Assembly: GCA_005784505.1 (NCBI GenBank)
Contig: VCAZ01000001.1
Span: 8,906,097-8,970,096, forward strand
Direction: 5' to 3'
Length of the DNA stretch: 64,000 nt
DNA from: Bagarius yarrelli
Lineage: Eukaryota; Chordata; Actinopteri; Siluriformes; Sisoridae
Shown here: one piece after another, positions 48,380 to 60,560 of the stretch
Numbering within the stretch: position 1 is the first letter of the stretch
Layout of the letters: each line of letters opens with the position of its first letter
Notes under the pieces: model-generated
What the model was told of the DNA's origin: nothing
Seen by the model: the letters and a program-made list of their open reading frames with translations, nothing else
Database searches by the model: none
Translations under genes and position numbers: made by a program

Positions 48380-51300
48380 TGTAATGGATTGCCCCCCCCA
48401 TTATTTAGTAATTATGAGTTGGTTGGTCATAATTATGTGATAATTTTTGTGATTTTTCTTTTGGTGAATGCATTGTGCTTCCGCTTCTTTTCTTCTTCAT
48501 GCCATTATAAGTTTAGGTCCGTTTTCAGGTCTCAGGATGTTTTACACATGTTACACTTTAATGACTGAGGAGTAAATATTCTATTTAGAATTTTTATTAC
48601 GTTGGTAATTAATTAATTTGATTTTTGCTAAAATCATAGGTGCTAAAGGCTAATCTGAAAAATGATCCAATCCGTGACTCAAAAACCGTGATGTGATCCT
48701 GTGAGTTTTGTGATCCGTTGCAGCACTACAGCGCAGGAAGATTTTCTCCTACAGTGTGAGATAAGCAGTAAAATATGTCTATGAAGTGGTTTTCCAGATG
48801 ATGTACTCAAATTCTCTGCAGGAGGCTTAGATCATTTCTTTTTGGTCTGGGGAATGTTAAAGTAGTCTCCTCGCAGCTGTTAGTAATCTTTCTCTGCATA
48901 CCCACATCCAGTTTAATGAAATTAGACTGTATTTCTGTTTTATTTCTGGCCAGTAATGTTATACGGTCCTGGGGTTGAAATCATCGGATTTACAGAGGTG
49001 GGATAAAACGGGATTGCATTGCTAAGATTACCGAATTTACCTCAGTGTCTGAAAAACCATTTAACCAGTCGAGGTCAGATGAGGAAATATGAAGTCTAGT
49101 GCGAGAGCTTGGAACGATCAAAAGTGTGTTTATTCGTTTAACAGACAGTTTGCAGGAGTCTCAGCCAAAAATAACAAACAATCTGGTTAATAGAAATGCA
49201 GATTTATATGCCAAAATAGCTCTGAAACTGAATTTTACAATAAATGGTGTGTGACTAATTTAAATAAATGACATTTACAAGCTATTTATAAATTCAACCA
49301 TTCTATTAAATCACTTTTTTTCTTGTTCTTAAAACATTTACAGACAAAAGCAGTCGCACACCGAAGCACCCTTTTTTTACCCTTTAAAAATAAAATTATT
49401 TAAAATGTTGGTTTTAAATAGAGTAAAAAATCCTGGGAAAATCCTACATTTATAGTCTCAGTTATATTTACTCAAAGCTCTGCGTTGTTTTAGATAAGAT
49501 GGATTTGGCTGAGAGCACAGTGGGGGTCTGTGTACAGGGGCGTAGCTAGAGGATTCGGGGGCCCTCTAAAAAAAATAGATCCCTCACCACCCTCCACCTA
49601 TATCATATATTAAACACTATATAAGCATGGAGACCCACATATAATCTGATAGTTTCTTACAAAATAACAACATCGATTTAGTAATAAATCGAATTATAAA
49701 AGGATCACCAATTTAATTGTTTCTTTCATCAGTCTGACATAAATCATAAATCAAAAAGTAAACAAAAAGTCTGAAATTGACAAGAATGCGGTCAAATTAA
49801 AAAAATGATAATAAAAAATAATTGAAAAGATAAAACCACTAAAATTACTCATTATCTTAATTTTAAATAAAGGCATCTGATTATTTAATGGCAATTAGTT
49901 ATTTTGTTATGTTTTCTACATAACTGCCTCAGCGTCTGTTAATTATTAATTAATTTTTTCGATTTCTTTGTATTTTTTCTCTCAAAATGTTACGACTTGA
50001 ATCCCGTAATCTGACGTTTTTTACATGTCAGTCAAAAGCCCTTTCAGCCAATAAAAGCAACTTTGGAGTCCGATTCACTGGCTATATAAGACGAAATTTC
50101 TCCAGACCTGAACCTTAAAAACAGACAAGAATAATCTCCTGTGCAGAATTATGTCCCATTCTGTATAACTCGAATGATTATAATTTAACTTTGATTTGAA
50201 ATTGTGTTCCCAAAAAACATCAAAGTCCGGCATTAACATGAGCAGGAACAAATAATGTGTAAATTATGATTTCCCCATTAATACAAAAGACATTTATGGA
50301 TCCAAAGTTGCTTTGTATCTTAAACAAGAATAGAAATTTGTCCTCCCAACGCCAAAAACCCCCGCCCCCACTCACGAAACTTACAGCAGGCCTTATGAAA
50401 TATGAGACAATGGAAAATTAGGTGTGTGATGTGATTTACACAGCGTTGGAAAAACTGGTCAAAATTTATCTTTAACTGTAGAGAGTGTGAGTGTTCATGG
50501 GAAAAACCAAACAATAACATACACAACATTTTTAACCCCACCTATTCCCTCTCATGACCGAGCCAACCGGCTGCTTGAATCTCGTCTCTATTGTTTTCTT
50601 CTGACATGGCAACATCCACAAAGTGTTTCAGCTGATAGTTAAAAAAAGATAGATACATGGCCTAGCCTGACTTCCATTTTTGGACACTGCAAAGTTAAAG
50701 GTCAGTCGCAGAGGTTAGGACGGGACAGAGTGAAATATTTCTCACTTGCCAAAAAGAACGTTCCACCTGAGACAAGGTTATATATTTTTTTATTACCGGA
50801 GCTTCTCTTTAACACGGCTCATGTGCGAAAGTTCGCAGCACGTCCACGCAACATGTCGCACAAGGCTGAGGATACAGCGGGCCAGAACTAGCCGCTCAAG
50901 AAGAACAGCTGAGAGGAAACTGAGACTTTGAGTTATGGACAAGTCTGACGGCCTGCGACTAAGACTGCGACTGCCACACGTGTTGAGTTCTTTGACAAAT
51001 GTTTATCTTTGACTCATGATCGTCTCTATCTGAACAGAGTTTAACACAAGGTCACAGTGGAGGGAACGTCTTCACGTCTTAGTGACGATTTCAGGCTTAG
51101 TCCTCTAATTGAGATGGTGTTTAATATAATGGTGTGATTGGTGGAAGACTATTGGAAGGAATGATATTTAGATGTTACTCTCTCTGCGCGTCGTGTATTA
51201 TAACTAGTTTAAACTTTTACACAAGTAAATTTACTAGTGTACGTGATTTTTTTTTTGAAGGCCAAATTTACTTTGCTCCTGTTTTATTGTCCCGGTGATA

Positions 51301-51735
51301 CAGTATGTCTCACCTCACAAAGGTGCGTGTTCATATTAACTTTAAGTTTCTTTATTAGTATTTTTGTTTTCTCTAATAAGGTAAACTGTGATATCTGACC
51401 CATTTCTGCTCTCTGAGATGCCTCGTTCATAAGCAGCAAAGCTAAACCACTAAAATTCTGTGTAAGATTATCCAACAGAAGGGAAAAAAACACATTTCAC
51501 ACTGAAAGACGCTGTCCTGACCAAATCGGATCAGACCTATGTATTTGTTAAACATACTTGGTGTATTGTCAAATCCCTGATTTGTGTTATCAGAAGGGAA
51601 AGAGAAGATCGCACCCTTTGGTTTGACACTTAATAGATGGTATTTGTGGTTCATTGGCTGTTCATTCCCCTCATGAATGACATATTTGGGTCTCCGGACA
51701 CAGGAGGAAGAGGGTCAGCTGTTGCCCTTCCGGAT
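48380..51735. other. Intronic DNA, few recognised features
   Basis: A transposon-terminus-like CAGGGGCGTAGCTAGAGGAT lies at about 49537. A GC-richer stretch at 50690-51000 has no recognisable frame. Nothing else supported. Confidence 0.4.
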
Positions 51736-51738
51736 TAA

Positions 51739-51750
51739 ATGGCGGCAGAC
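51739..51750 (+). other. Candidate first coding exon end (MAAD) with donor
   Basis: ATGGCGGCAGAC is followed by a perfect donor GTGAGT at 51751. Just upstream is CTTCCGG, an ETS-type core, and AAATGGCGGC itself resembles the YY1 site common at the 5' ends of housekeeping genes. Four codons, phase 0. Upstream GAGGAAGAGGGTCAGCTG could be 5' UTR. No protein family can be assigned from four residues; chance remains likely. Confidence 0.22.
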
Positions 51751-52184
51751 GTGAGTCTATGCAGAGAGAGGAGAGGTGTGTTACAGGCGTGTTGATTTAT
51801 GACTAGGTCTGGCCCAGTGGCCTTTACCTCATTACTGCTACCGCTGTAACCAAACCCCCTGATCAAGTTCTGTGAGTTTATGGTGATTGAAACCAGTCTC
51901 TTCTGTTTGTGTGCAACGAAGCAAGTTCCTCAGTAGTCTTTAAAAGAGCGGTTCGCTGAAAAGTGTCAGATGTGCCGTGAGCGAGTCTACAAAGTCGCTA
52001 AGCCTCAAATCGACACTTTATTAAATTACATCTCCGAACACAAACTGTGTAACCAGGACATTTTATTGACAAGCTACTACATACAATTTTGTGGTTAACA
52101 GCAAGTAAAAAAGAAGAAGAGACCTTTCTTTTTATTACATATACATTCCAGTGCAGTAGAACTCCCGTCTCACAACTCCCTGCT

Positions 52185-52465
52185 TAGAAAGTTAGGGTCA
52201 AAGTGCAGTGTCAGCCATGATACAGCACCATTTGTGCAGAAAAAGAACCTAGTTCAAGGGCCCAACAGTGGCATATTGGTGGTAATATGGATTCACCCTG
52301 AATCTTTTAATTAATGCCTAAAGATCAGGGTTCGATTCCCAGCACCACCGAGTTGCCACTGCTGGGCCCCTGGGCAAGGCCCCTAACACCCTAATTGTTT
52401 CAAAAAATAAGATAATTGCTCTGAATAAGGGCATCTGCCAAATGTTGCAAATGCAAATGCTAGAA
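52185..52465. mobile_element. Two abutting SINE fragments
   Basis: Left: AGGGTCAAAGTGCAGTGTCA GCCATGATACAGC and AAGGGCCCAACAGTGGCAT (minus-oriented repeat as at 63655). Right, plus: GGGTTCGATTCCCAGCACCA, CTGCTGGGCCCCTGGGCAAG and GGGCATCTGCCAAATG. Confidence 0.7.
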
Positions 52466-53092
52466 CAGTGGCTTCAGTATATCTGTATATTTTTAGCTAA
52501 AGACCCTTTAAAAAAGACACGAAACACATGCAAACATTTTGTGTGTTTTTGCCATAAACCATGAAAACAAACACAACCCAACTCTTTGGTGCCTTCTGTT
52601 CAGACTGCAGGGGCTGTGTGATTTAAATTTAGTGTCCTAAAATGGTTTATTTGGACACCATAATGGGATCAAACATCATTTTTGACAGCTAGTGCTAAAT
52701 ATGCTACACATTCTAGCTTTTAGTCAGATATCTAGATTTTAGTCAGATCATGCTAGTCAAATTTCTTTTTAGCACATAATGTAACAAATGGTGCAGTTAA
52801 ACAGTAATTTAACTAGCAATGCAAAAAGCTATTTACTTGCTAAGAGTCTAAGAGTCATTTTAGCTGTGCTAATGTTGCCTCAGAAAAAAGTAGCTAGCTA
52901 TCATAGCTTTTTGTTTTTTTAAACACAGTAATATTAATAGTCAATTGTCAATTTCTTTTCTTAAATTATGTATTTTGGGCGGTTTTGCCTTAATTAATTG
53001 GGCGGGACAGTAAGTGAAGTAAAAGAGAGAGAGAAAGCGGGAAGGTCAACCAGCCAGAACTTGCGACGCCTGGAGCGCAATAGCAACATATA

Positions 53093-53752
53093 CGACTGCA
53101 TTTACACTGTAGATCTTGATGCCTAATTCTGATTTTGTGACTATATTTAATTTCCCGTTAACATCATCTTTTAAAACTGACCCATATTCGATGTCTGAAT
53201 TTTACACTATACACAGCAAATTTGTACTAGATAGACATACGGAGTGGAATGAAAAGGAAAAACAGCGCGATAATCAATGGACACAATGGACCAAACAATT
53301 ATTCAGTATTTTGCAAAATAATGATTTATTTAGGCGGAAAAAAAAAAAAAGAGGAGAGCCCTGGAGCCTGGGCAAATGTAGCTTTGCTTTGTGTGTATAT
53401 CTTTATTTATTTTTTGATAGATGTTTACTGACAAAACAGATTTCAGTTGCGCTAAGTTTTATACATATCGAGTTGAGGTGATGCGCCATGGTTGCTTATT
53501 CAATGGCGTTCAACTCACATTGACAGATGAAAATTCGATCTGTCTGCTTACATGGCAGACGCTAATGCACAATTCAGATTTATATCTGATTTATTTTCAC
53601 ATACGGATGGAGCCCGAAACCAATCTGAAAATTTTGGAATCCATGTGTTTCTGCTTACACAGGAACGTGGGTTATATCCCATCTGTACCACATAAGGAGG
53701 AAAAAAAATCTGAATTTGGTCAGTTGATACATGCAGTGTAAACGCAGCCTAC
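53093..53752. mobile_element. Non-autonomous DNA transposon, about 660 bp
   Basis: The left end GACTGCATTTACACTGTAG and the right end TGCAGTGTAAACGCAGCC are imperfect inverted repeats of a kind seen in common fish DNA elements. Internal open frames (53116-53481 and 53421-53741) show no transposase features. Confidence 0.5.
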
Positions 53753-53884
53753 AGTACGCGCTGTCCACTAGGTTACCGTGCCGACAAAGACCTACAGTAA
53801 TTGTTGTCAATATATATAAATATTTACTGTATTTCAATTTGGTTAATTATTCAGACTTATATTTATCTGTGTTTATTATCTGAG

Positions 53885-54006
53885 CAGTGGAGTTTTAAGG
53901 GCCTTGCTTAAGGGCCCAATAGTGGTAGCTTAGTGGTGCTGTAAATTAAACCCACGATGTTCTGATCTGCAGTCCAACACCTTAACCACTGAGCTACCAC
54001 TTCCCC
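53885..54006 (-). mobile_element. tRNA-derived SINE
   Basis: TAAGGGCCTTGCTTAAGGGC, CTTAGTGGTGCTGTAAATTA and CACCTTAACCACTGAGCTAC. Confidence 0.8.
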
Positions 54007-54654
54007 TAGCTCTGTGGTTATATAACTTCCCCAAAGAGAATAACAGCTTAGGTAGTTTCTGTGATATTTAAACGAGTTGGAAGCACTTTTAAAGAAACAC
54101 GCTGTGCAGTCTGGAAGCTGCTTTATATTTCTTGCTTTATGCGTGAGGACGTCTTTCTTTAATCCATAGATGAAGATCATCTTTCATCAGTCAGTTCTTT
54201 ACGGATTGTTTGGGAGTTGTTTGTGATTATCTGTCTTTAGTGAAGTCTGAAGCACCTGGCAGAGGCATCTAAGCTTCAGGCTAAAATATTCACATGTTTG
54301 TGCACTTGACGGCATCAGTCTTTTCCAGAAATATGCATAGCCAAAACCTTATTCGCCACAATACACAGTTTACAGCAGTATATCATTTAATATTCTTTAA
54401 AATTGATAGAAAATGGATTTTTATACCGGCTACAGTTTACATTTATTGATTAGATGCTTTACTATCAAGCCTCGAGCCTGTAACTGATAGCCTAATAAAA
54501 CAAATAGTATCATATAAAATATAGTATAAACATTCTTAACAAAATCAACCTGCAAAGATTATCAGTTTGATTAAAGTGTAAGAGTACTGTTGGTACGCAT
54601 AGCCATATGTTAAGTCCACTGATCTCAAAATTCTGGCGTCAGGTCCGAAGAAGA

Positions 54655-54696
54655 TCAGGTTGGGTGTCCCAGTACTTATGTCCATATAGTGTATCA
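54655..54696. mobile_element. DNA-transposon terminus fragment
   Basis: GGTTGGGTGTCCCAGTACTT ATGTCCATATAGTGTA, same family as 18345 and 33818. Confidence 0.45.
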
Positions 54697-54704
54697 TCAG
54701 GATC

Positions 54705-54806
54705 ATTTACATTTACAGAAGCCCTTATCCAAAGCAAGTGGCATGTATTTCTTTTTTAAACAACTGAGCAATTAGGGGTGGCAGCTTGATGGTGCAGGGA
54801 ATCCAT
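54705..54806 (-). mobile_element. SINE fragment, left arm of an inverted pair
   Basis: CATTTACATTTACAGAAGCC CTTATCC (tail), AACTGAGCAATTAGGGG and GGCAGCTTGATGGTGC. Confidence 0.7.
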
Positions 54807-54809
54807 GGG

Positions 54810-54950
54810 GGAAAGTGGTGGCTCATGGTTAAGGTGTTGGATTACCAACCCAAAGGATGTGGGTTTGATTCCCACCTCAACCAATTGCTCAGTTGTATAA
54901 CAAGGAATATTGTAATTCGCTCTGGTTAAGGGCGTCTGGTAAATGTGGAA
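54810..54950 (+). mobile_element. SINE, right arm of an inverted pair
   Basis: AAGTGGTGGCTCATGGTTAA GG, GTGGGTTTGATTCCCACC, then directly AATTGCTCAGTTGTATAAC and GCTCTGGTTAAGGGCGTCTG. The GGGCCC segment of the body is deleted. Confidence 0.75.
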
Positions 54951-55419
54951 TCAGACCCTAATATTACAATTAGCAGTCCAATACCACTTCACTCCATTTG
55001 CATATGTTTGAGAAGGTGTCACACTGCATTCAAATATAAATTAATTCCTTTTGGTTAGTGTAAATGCAGATGAATTGATTCCCAGTCATGTTAAACATCA
55101 TGTTTGGCTTGTGTTCCTGTACACAATTTTCCATGGTTTTTTTTTATTAGAATGATTCCACATGATCCAAATTCTCCCCAAGGGCAAGCTGCACTGGATC
55201 ACCCGGGGCGCATTCCGGAATGCAAAAATGTCAAACTCAAAAATATATTCATTTATAACTCTACAGTCGTTTGGTAGTGAGTGTGAAACTGACGTCATTC
55301 GCTGATACACACACTTTGCACTTCAGATCCAAATGAGATTTAATGGCTTTCTGAGCAAAGTGATGGATCATAAGGTAATCTGATACCACTTCTTTGTGCA
55401 GAGATTGTGGCTCTGAGAA

Positions 55420-55452
55420 CACACACCCACACCACACACCCACACACACACA

Positions 55453-55488
<36 letters not shown>
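55420..55488. repeat. (CA)n microsatellite
   Basis: CA repeat interrupted by CCCA units. Confidence 0.95.
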
Positions 55489-55489
<1 letters not shown>

Positions 55490-55734
55490 GTAGAGGCTAT
55501 GGAGCACTGCCCCCATGGTGGTTGGCTGGGGGAGAAGGAATGCATTCTCGTATTTCTGGTATTAATTGTATCCAGACTGAAAGACATTCCAGCCTGCTGG
55601 GCCACATGACCAATGACTCAAGCAGCCGAGCATTTGGGTGCTTTCCGATACCACCGATGCTGAAAGATCCACCAAGTTCTCTTGTTCAGGACACACCCTG
55701 ATATTCACACCACAGATTCACATGAAGGAATTCC

Positions 55735-55945
55735 ATAGTATACTTTAGAATTCACTACATTAAAGTGTAGTATTGTGTAGAGTATTTCACTGCAGTGTAC
55801 TATAGTACTATAGTACTCTAATGAAGTGATAAACTGTAATAAATACTGTAGCAAACTTTACTAGAGGGAACTAGAAGACTGTGGTAAACTGGATCATATT
55901 ATAGTATTTACTAAAGTATTTAGTTTGTTATAGTATTTACACTCT
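55735..55945. repeat. TAGTATTT-rich repeat
   Basis: Repeated TATAGTACT, TAGTATTTAC and AAGTGTAGTATT motifs with partial palindromes; possibly an old small DNA element. Confidence 0.4.
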
Positions 55946-56277
55946 GCGTTAATGTTTACGCCAATCAACATTATTTTTAAGAGTTGTTCTATGGGAAACT
56001 GAGTTGTTAATGGGGATCAATGTGTTGCAGTGTGAAAGACAAGATTCTCGTTTCTAATGAAAAGCAATGTCAGATCAATGATTCCGAAAAATTCATCAAT
56101 GCAGCAAAGATTTTCAACAAAAAATAGTAATAAAAAATAAAGGGGTCTGTTAAGATTTTCTTGACTTTTTTAAGATTTTTAATACAAATCCAATTTTTGC
56201 TCTGATTTGTGCTGTAAAGTTTTTCACACAGACATTTTACCACATAGTTCTATAGTGCAATTACTGTACGATACTAT

Positions 56278-56530
56278 AGACAAGGCAAGTTTATTTATAT
56301 AGCACATTTCATACACAGTGGTAATTTAAAGTGCTTTACATAAGAAACACGGGGAAATTTAAATTAAACCAAAGATGAATAAAAACGTAATACAGTTTGG
56401 ACGTAATACAGTCCTCATTCAGTAAATGCAGAAATAAATCTACGTGTTGTGAGTCTGGATTTAAAGATATCTGATCTCTTCTGGTAGCTGGTACCGACTG
56501 CGGGTTGTGTAAAAGCTCAACGCAGATTCT
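56278..56530 (-). mobile_element. LINE 3' end, reverse orientation
   Basis: AAGGCAAGTTTATTTATATA GCACATTTCATACACA, AAAGTGCTTTACATAA, then GAGTCTGGATTTAAAG. Family not determined. Confidence 0.5.
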
Positions 56531-56534
56531 CCTT

Positions 56535-58100
56535 GTTTAGACTAAACTTGTGGTTTGTTTAACTGACTTGATCCCAATGATCTGAGTGATCCGATTGGAT
56601 TTATTTTCAGTGAGCTACTAGTTTTCTATATGGGGATATATCTCAAACCCTGACATATCTGCAGTCTGAAGGATGGACCTTGAGTTTAAGTCACAAGCCT
56701 GTAATCATGACTTGTCTTGTATTCGTGTGTATGTGTGTTTTTGATTTTTGGGTCAGGGAGACCATAAACATGATGATACCAGAGGGAAAAAAATGTCTGT
56801 GTGAGTCTAATCACATCCAGGTTGCTATAGTTACCATGCAAACTGATATGATTTAAAGGAAAAGACATTTTATAATAAATACATAACAGACTTATCTGAG
56901 AAATGTCAAGAAAAGATTTATGCAAGTCAGTAACAGCTTCTTTATCCTAACAAGCCTGGACATGTACATATACGTTGCCATCCAAAAGTACTGGAATAGA
57001 AAGGCTTTTGTTTATGCTAAAGAGTTCGAAAATATTATGTCAGACTAGGACACGGCTTAATTAAGGGGAGAAAACTGGAAGGACATCTCAAAATCAGCCA
57101 ATAATTTGATTAATGAGCTTTTACTTTCGAAAGAGTAAAGTAAAAAAGAAAAACTTTAAACAAACCAACAAAAAAAAAAAAACGAAAAAAAACTGCCGTA
57201 CAAGTCAACAACCAACACAAAAAAAGACTGAAACCGTTTGGTAACGATCAGAGTCGCCGCCTCGTTAGTTACTGCGATCGATATTTAATCAGATAATAAG
57301 TGTTACTTATGATGTTCTAATACTAAATACTCAAAATCCTGATCTGTGGATCATGTAGATAGAGAACAAAGCAAAGAACTGGCACTGTCGGTCCAATAAC
57401 AGGAAAGAAAACAGAACAAACTCGGGGGAGAGCTAGAATGCCAGACGGAGGGAGGAAAAAGGAAAAGCGGTAGTGAGTGATATGAGAGGAATCGGATAGT
57501 TCTGGAAAAAAAAACTGGGATTGCATTTGTAATTGTGTGTGTTTTACATGTGGGGCCACAGCTGGACAGTCTCTCTGGATGGGTGTTGAACATCATGTGT
57601 TGCTGTAAAGGAAATGACAGGCTTGTTTGCCAGAACTGAATGACAGAATGCTGCACTGCAGGCCAGCGAGCCCCCCTGGAGTTCATGTGGACTGTTATCA
57701 GTGGAGCAAATAATGACAGAATATTGGCAATAACTTTAAAAATCAGTAACTCTTTCATTGTTGATTATAATTTCATGATTCTGAATATATTAGTAAGTCT
57801 TTTTTGTCATCAGTGGTGTGCAGTTCGGGCCTGCAAGGTCTTCTCTGCTGTCTAAACACTATCAGAAGCTGACCTACATTTACAACTTAAATTCTAATAT
57901 TTGTTATATTAAATTGTATTAATTTATTTCCAAGGGTTTATTCTCTTCCTTTTGTAGCGTTTCTCTTGCTGCACTGTTTCCAGTACGTGTATGTGGATGT
58001 TCAGAATCAGTAGTGCTGCTCATGAAACAGGCATTCTTGTGGATATGTAATCTGTTTATCACATAACAAGTTAGTATTATTATTATTATTACTATTATTA
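56535..58100. other. Intronic DNA, few recognised features
   Basis: GCCATCCAAAAGTACTGGAA near 56978 resembles a Tc1-type end; A-rich at 57150-57230; (ATT)n at 58076-58100. No gene supported. Confidence 0.4.
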
Positions 58101-58104
58101 TAAG

Positions 58105-58250
58105 GGCAGGTGGTAGCGCAGTGGTTAAGGTTTTGGGCTGCTAACCGGAAGGTTAGGGTTTTGATTCCTGGCACCACCAAGCTGCCACTGGTGGGCTCCT
58201 GAGCAAGACCCTTAACCCACAATTGCTCAGTTTTATAAAAGAGATAAGTT
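58105..58250 (+). mobile_element. tRNA-derived SINE
   Basis: GGTGGTAGCGCAGTGGTTAA GG, GGCACCACCAAGCTGCCACT and GAGCAAGACCCTTAACCC. The LINE-like tail is missing. Confidence 0.8.
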
Positions 58251-58933
58251 GTTTTTTTGAAATCTTGTCCAAATTTACATCATCTTCCTAATCCAGTTGT
58301 TCTATATTCAGATGACATCATGAGCCTGTCTGAAATTACTTAGGACGACCCGATAGGTAAGAGGATGTGCTAGTTCCTTGTCAATTACTAACAAGAAAGC
58401 CATGTTGGCAGGTCAGAATGAGGTCATAAGCTCATTTAGAAGAAGGTTTATTGGCTATAATAACCTCCATATTTCGGCTCTCTATAGTAACGTGTAACGC
58501 GATATATAGTGTAATATAAGAGGTGTAGTAAAAGTGCACACAGCACAACAGAATGCTTATGAAACTCAGGGGAGGTCCGTAGATTGTTCTGAAAGCATAT
58601 ATGTTTATACCATATAGAGTCAACTCTGTTATCATAAACAATCAGCACAGACGTTTTTTATTGCAAAATACTGAGGTTAACACAAGACATGTTTAATGAT
58701 GCATCCTTTAAAGAGAATAAATGCTCCGAGACTCTTCCTCTAAAGGTTAGAAGCAATCATAGAGAATAATCTTTGCGAAAAAGGTCAAGTCAGATCACTA
58801 AAATGAGCAAACACACAAAAAATGTTTGCTATAAATCTTATAAAACACTTCTGTAGCGCCCTCTACCTCTGTATAGACCATTAAATAAGGAGCTACCACA
58901 GGTTTAGTAAGGATATACCAGTTTAACTGCTAG

Positions 58934-58966
<33 letters not shown>
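58934..58966. repeat. (TA)n microsatellite
   Basis: Pure TA directly next to the Tc1-like element, whose target is TA. Confidence 0.9.
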
Positions 58967-58968
<2 letters not shown>

Positions 58969-59347
58969 AAGTGGAACGGAAATAATACATGGTTTTCAAA
59001 ATTTTAAGCAAATAAAAATCTGAAAGGTGTGGTGTGCATTTGTATTCAGTCCCCCTGTACTCTGATACCCCTAAATAAAATTCAGGGCAATTAACTGCTT
59101 TCAGAAGTTACCTAATTAGTTAATAGAGTCCACCTGTGTGTAATTTAGTCTCAGTATAAATACACCTGTGAAGGCCTCGGTGGTTTGTTAGGGAACACTA
59201 GTGAACAAACAGCATCATGAAGAACAAGGAACTTCACAATTATGTGCTACTTTGTGTTGGTCTATTACATAAAATCTGAATAAAAAACAGTGAGGTGAAG
59301 TGACAAAATGTGAAAAAGGGGTATAAATACTTTTTCAAGGCCCTGTA
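58967..59347 (+). mobile_element. Internally deleted Tc1-like element
   Basis: 5' flank with TGCATTTGTATTCAGTCCCC and AAATACACCTGTGAAGGCCT, then ATCATGAAGAACAAGGAAC joined directly to the 3' flank TGTGTTGGTCTATTACATAA and the terminus ATACTTTTTCAAGGCCCTGT A. The transposase gene is entirely missing; the left terminal repeat looks lost or eroded. Confidence 0.7.
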
Positions 59348-59614
59348 AATATATACTTTTCAGGGGCAATTTTCTACTTTACACCCTTTGTTTGTGTGTG
59401 CACATTTTTATATCTAGTTCGGAACCAAATGTACGTACATAGATAAGGATATCTGAGAGATTTGGCCTTGTTGGGCATATTCGGATGGGACGCAGGAAAA
59501 AAAAGAGATATTTTTTACAATTTGAAAAATTGTATTTTTCTAGTCTGTTATCTAAATTATAGTTATCTAAATTATAAGTTATGTAACTGAAAAATCTTTT
59601 TAAAGATATTAAGA

Positions 59615-59640
59615 CGTGTGTGTGTGTGTGTGTGTCTGTA
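59615..59640. repeat. (GT)n microsatellite
   Basis: GT repeat. Confidence 0.9.
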
Positions 59641-59752
59641 TGTGTGTGAATCATGTGTTTGAGCTGTTATCAGTCATGAGATTCATTTGAATTCCTTATC
59701 TCTGGAATCAAACTGATTATCCACACACACAAACACACACTCTCTCTCACTC

Positions 59753-59754
<2 letters not shown>

Positions 59755-59790
<36 letters not shown>
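59755..59790. repeat. (CA)n microsatellite
   Basis: CA repeat. Confidence 0.95.
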
Positions 59791-59793
<3 letters not shown>

Positions 59794-60084
59794 TGCATCC
59801 AAAAGCATCTGGAGATACAGCCACATCCGTGTGACGCGTGATGCCAACTGCACCGTAAATAGACTCTCACTTTAGCTACAACGCCAAGCAGTGTTGCTTT
59901 TTATAGCTGAAGCAGGAAACAGTACCACAAACACAAACACACAAATTAAGTTCCAGGAAGTCTGCACAGGTGACATTCTGTATCATTTTCTATGTGCGTA
60001 TGATAAGTTATGTTATGTATACTGCACATACAGCTAAAGTGAAGCTCATGCACATCAGTGTTGACATAAACAGTGTGGCTCTGT

Positions 60085-60560
60085 CTAAAAATCACATACT
60101 TCTATACTTTATGTGACGTGAGTAGTATGTCCAAATCCTTAGTATGCAAAATACAGTCGGCGAAAAGTTCCCGGATGATCTATTACTCCAGTCCGGATTT
60201 TGCAGTATGCATACTATACTACACTTAGGTATCCCATGAGGCTGCCGGAGAGACGACTCATCATATGCAGAAGTGGTGGAAAACGCCGACGCGGCACTTT
60301 TCAAGTGCTTTAAGTAGCTTTAAGTGCTTAAAGATAAAACATTGGTTTTTTTGTAGTTAAATTACACTTGTTTAACATTCAACTCGAAATTCGTGCTGCT
60401 GTGACAATGTGTCATGTGTCAATATCAAAATGGTGGATGTAGTACGTCCAAATTTTATTTATACCAAGCCGTAACCCATACTATATAGAACATACTTGTT
60501 TAACCATCGGGAAGAAAGTACTTGCTTAAATGTAGTACTTACTTAAGTATTATGGAGCCT
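60085..60560. mobile_element. Possible old DNA element
   Basis: Outer parts share inverted-looking motifs (ACATACTTCTATACTTTATG at the left, AAGTACTTGCTTAAATGTAG TACTTAC at the right), and GCATACTATACTACACTTAG lies inside. Weak evidence. Confidence 0.2.

Noticed and set aside
49537..49570. CAGGGGCGTAGCTAG as a transposon terminus
   Set aside because: It resembles known ends, but no inverted partner was found within about 2 kb.
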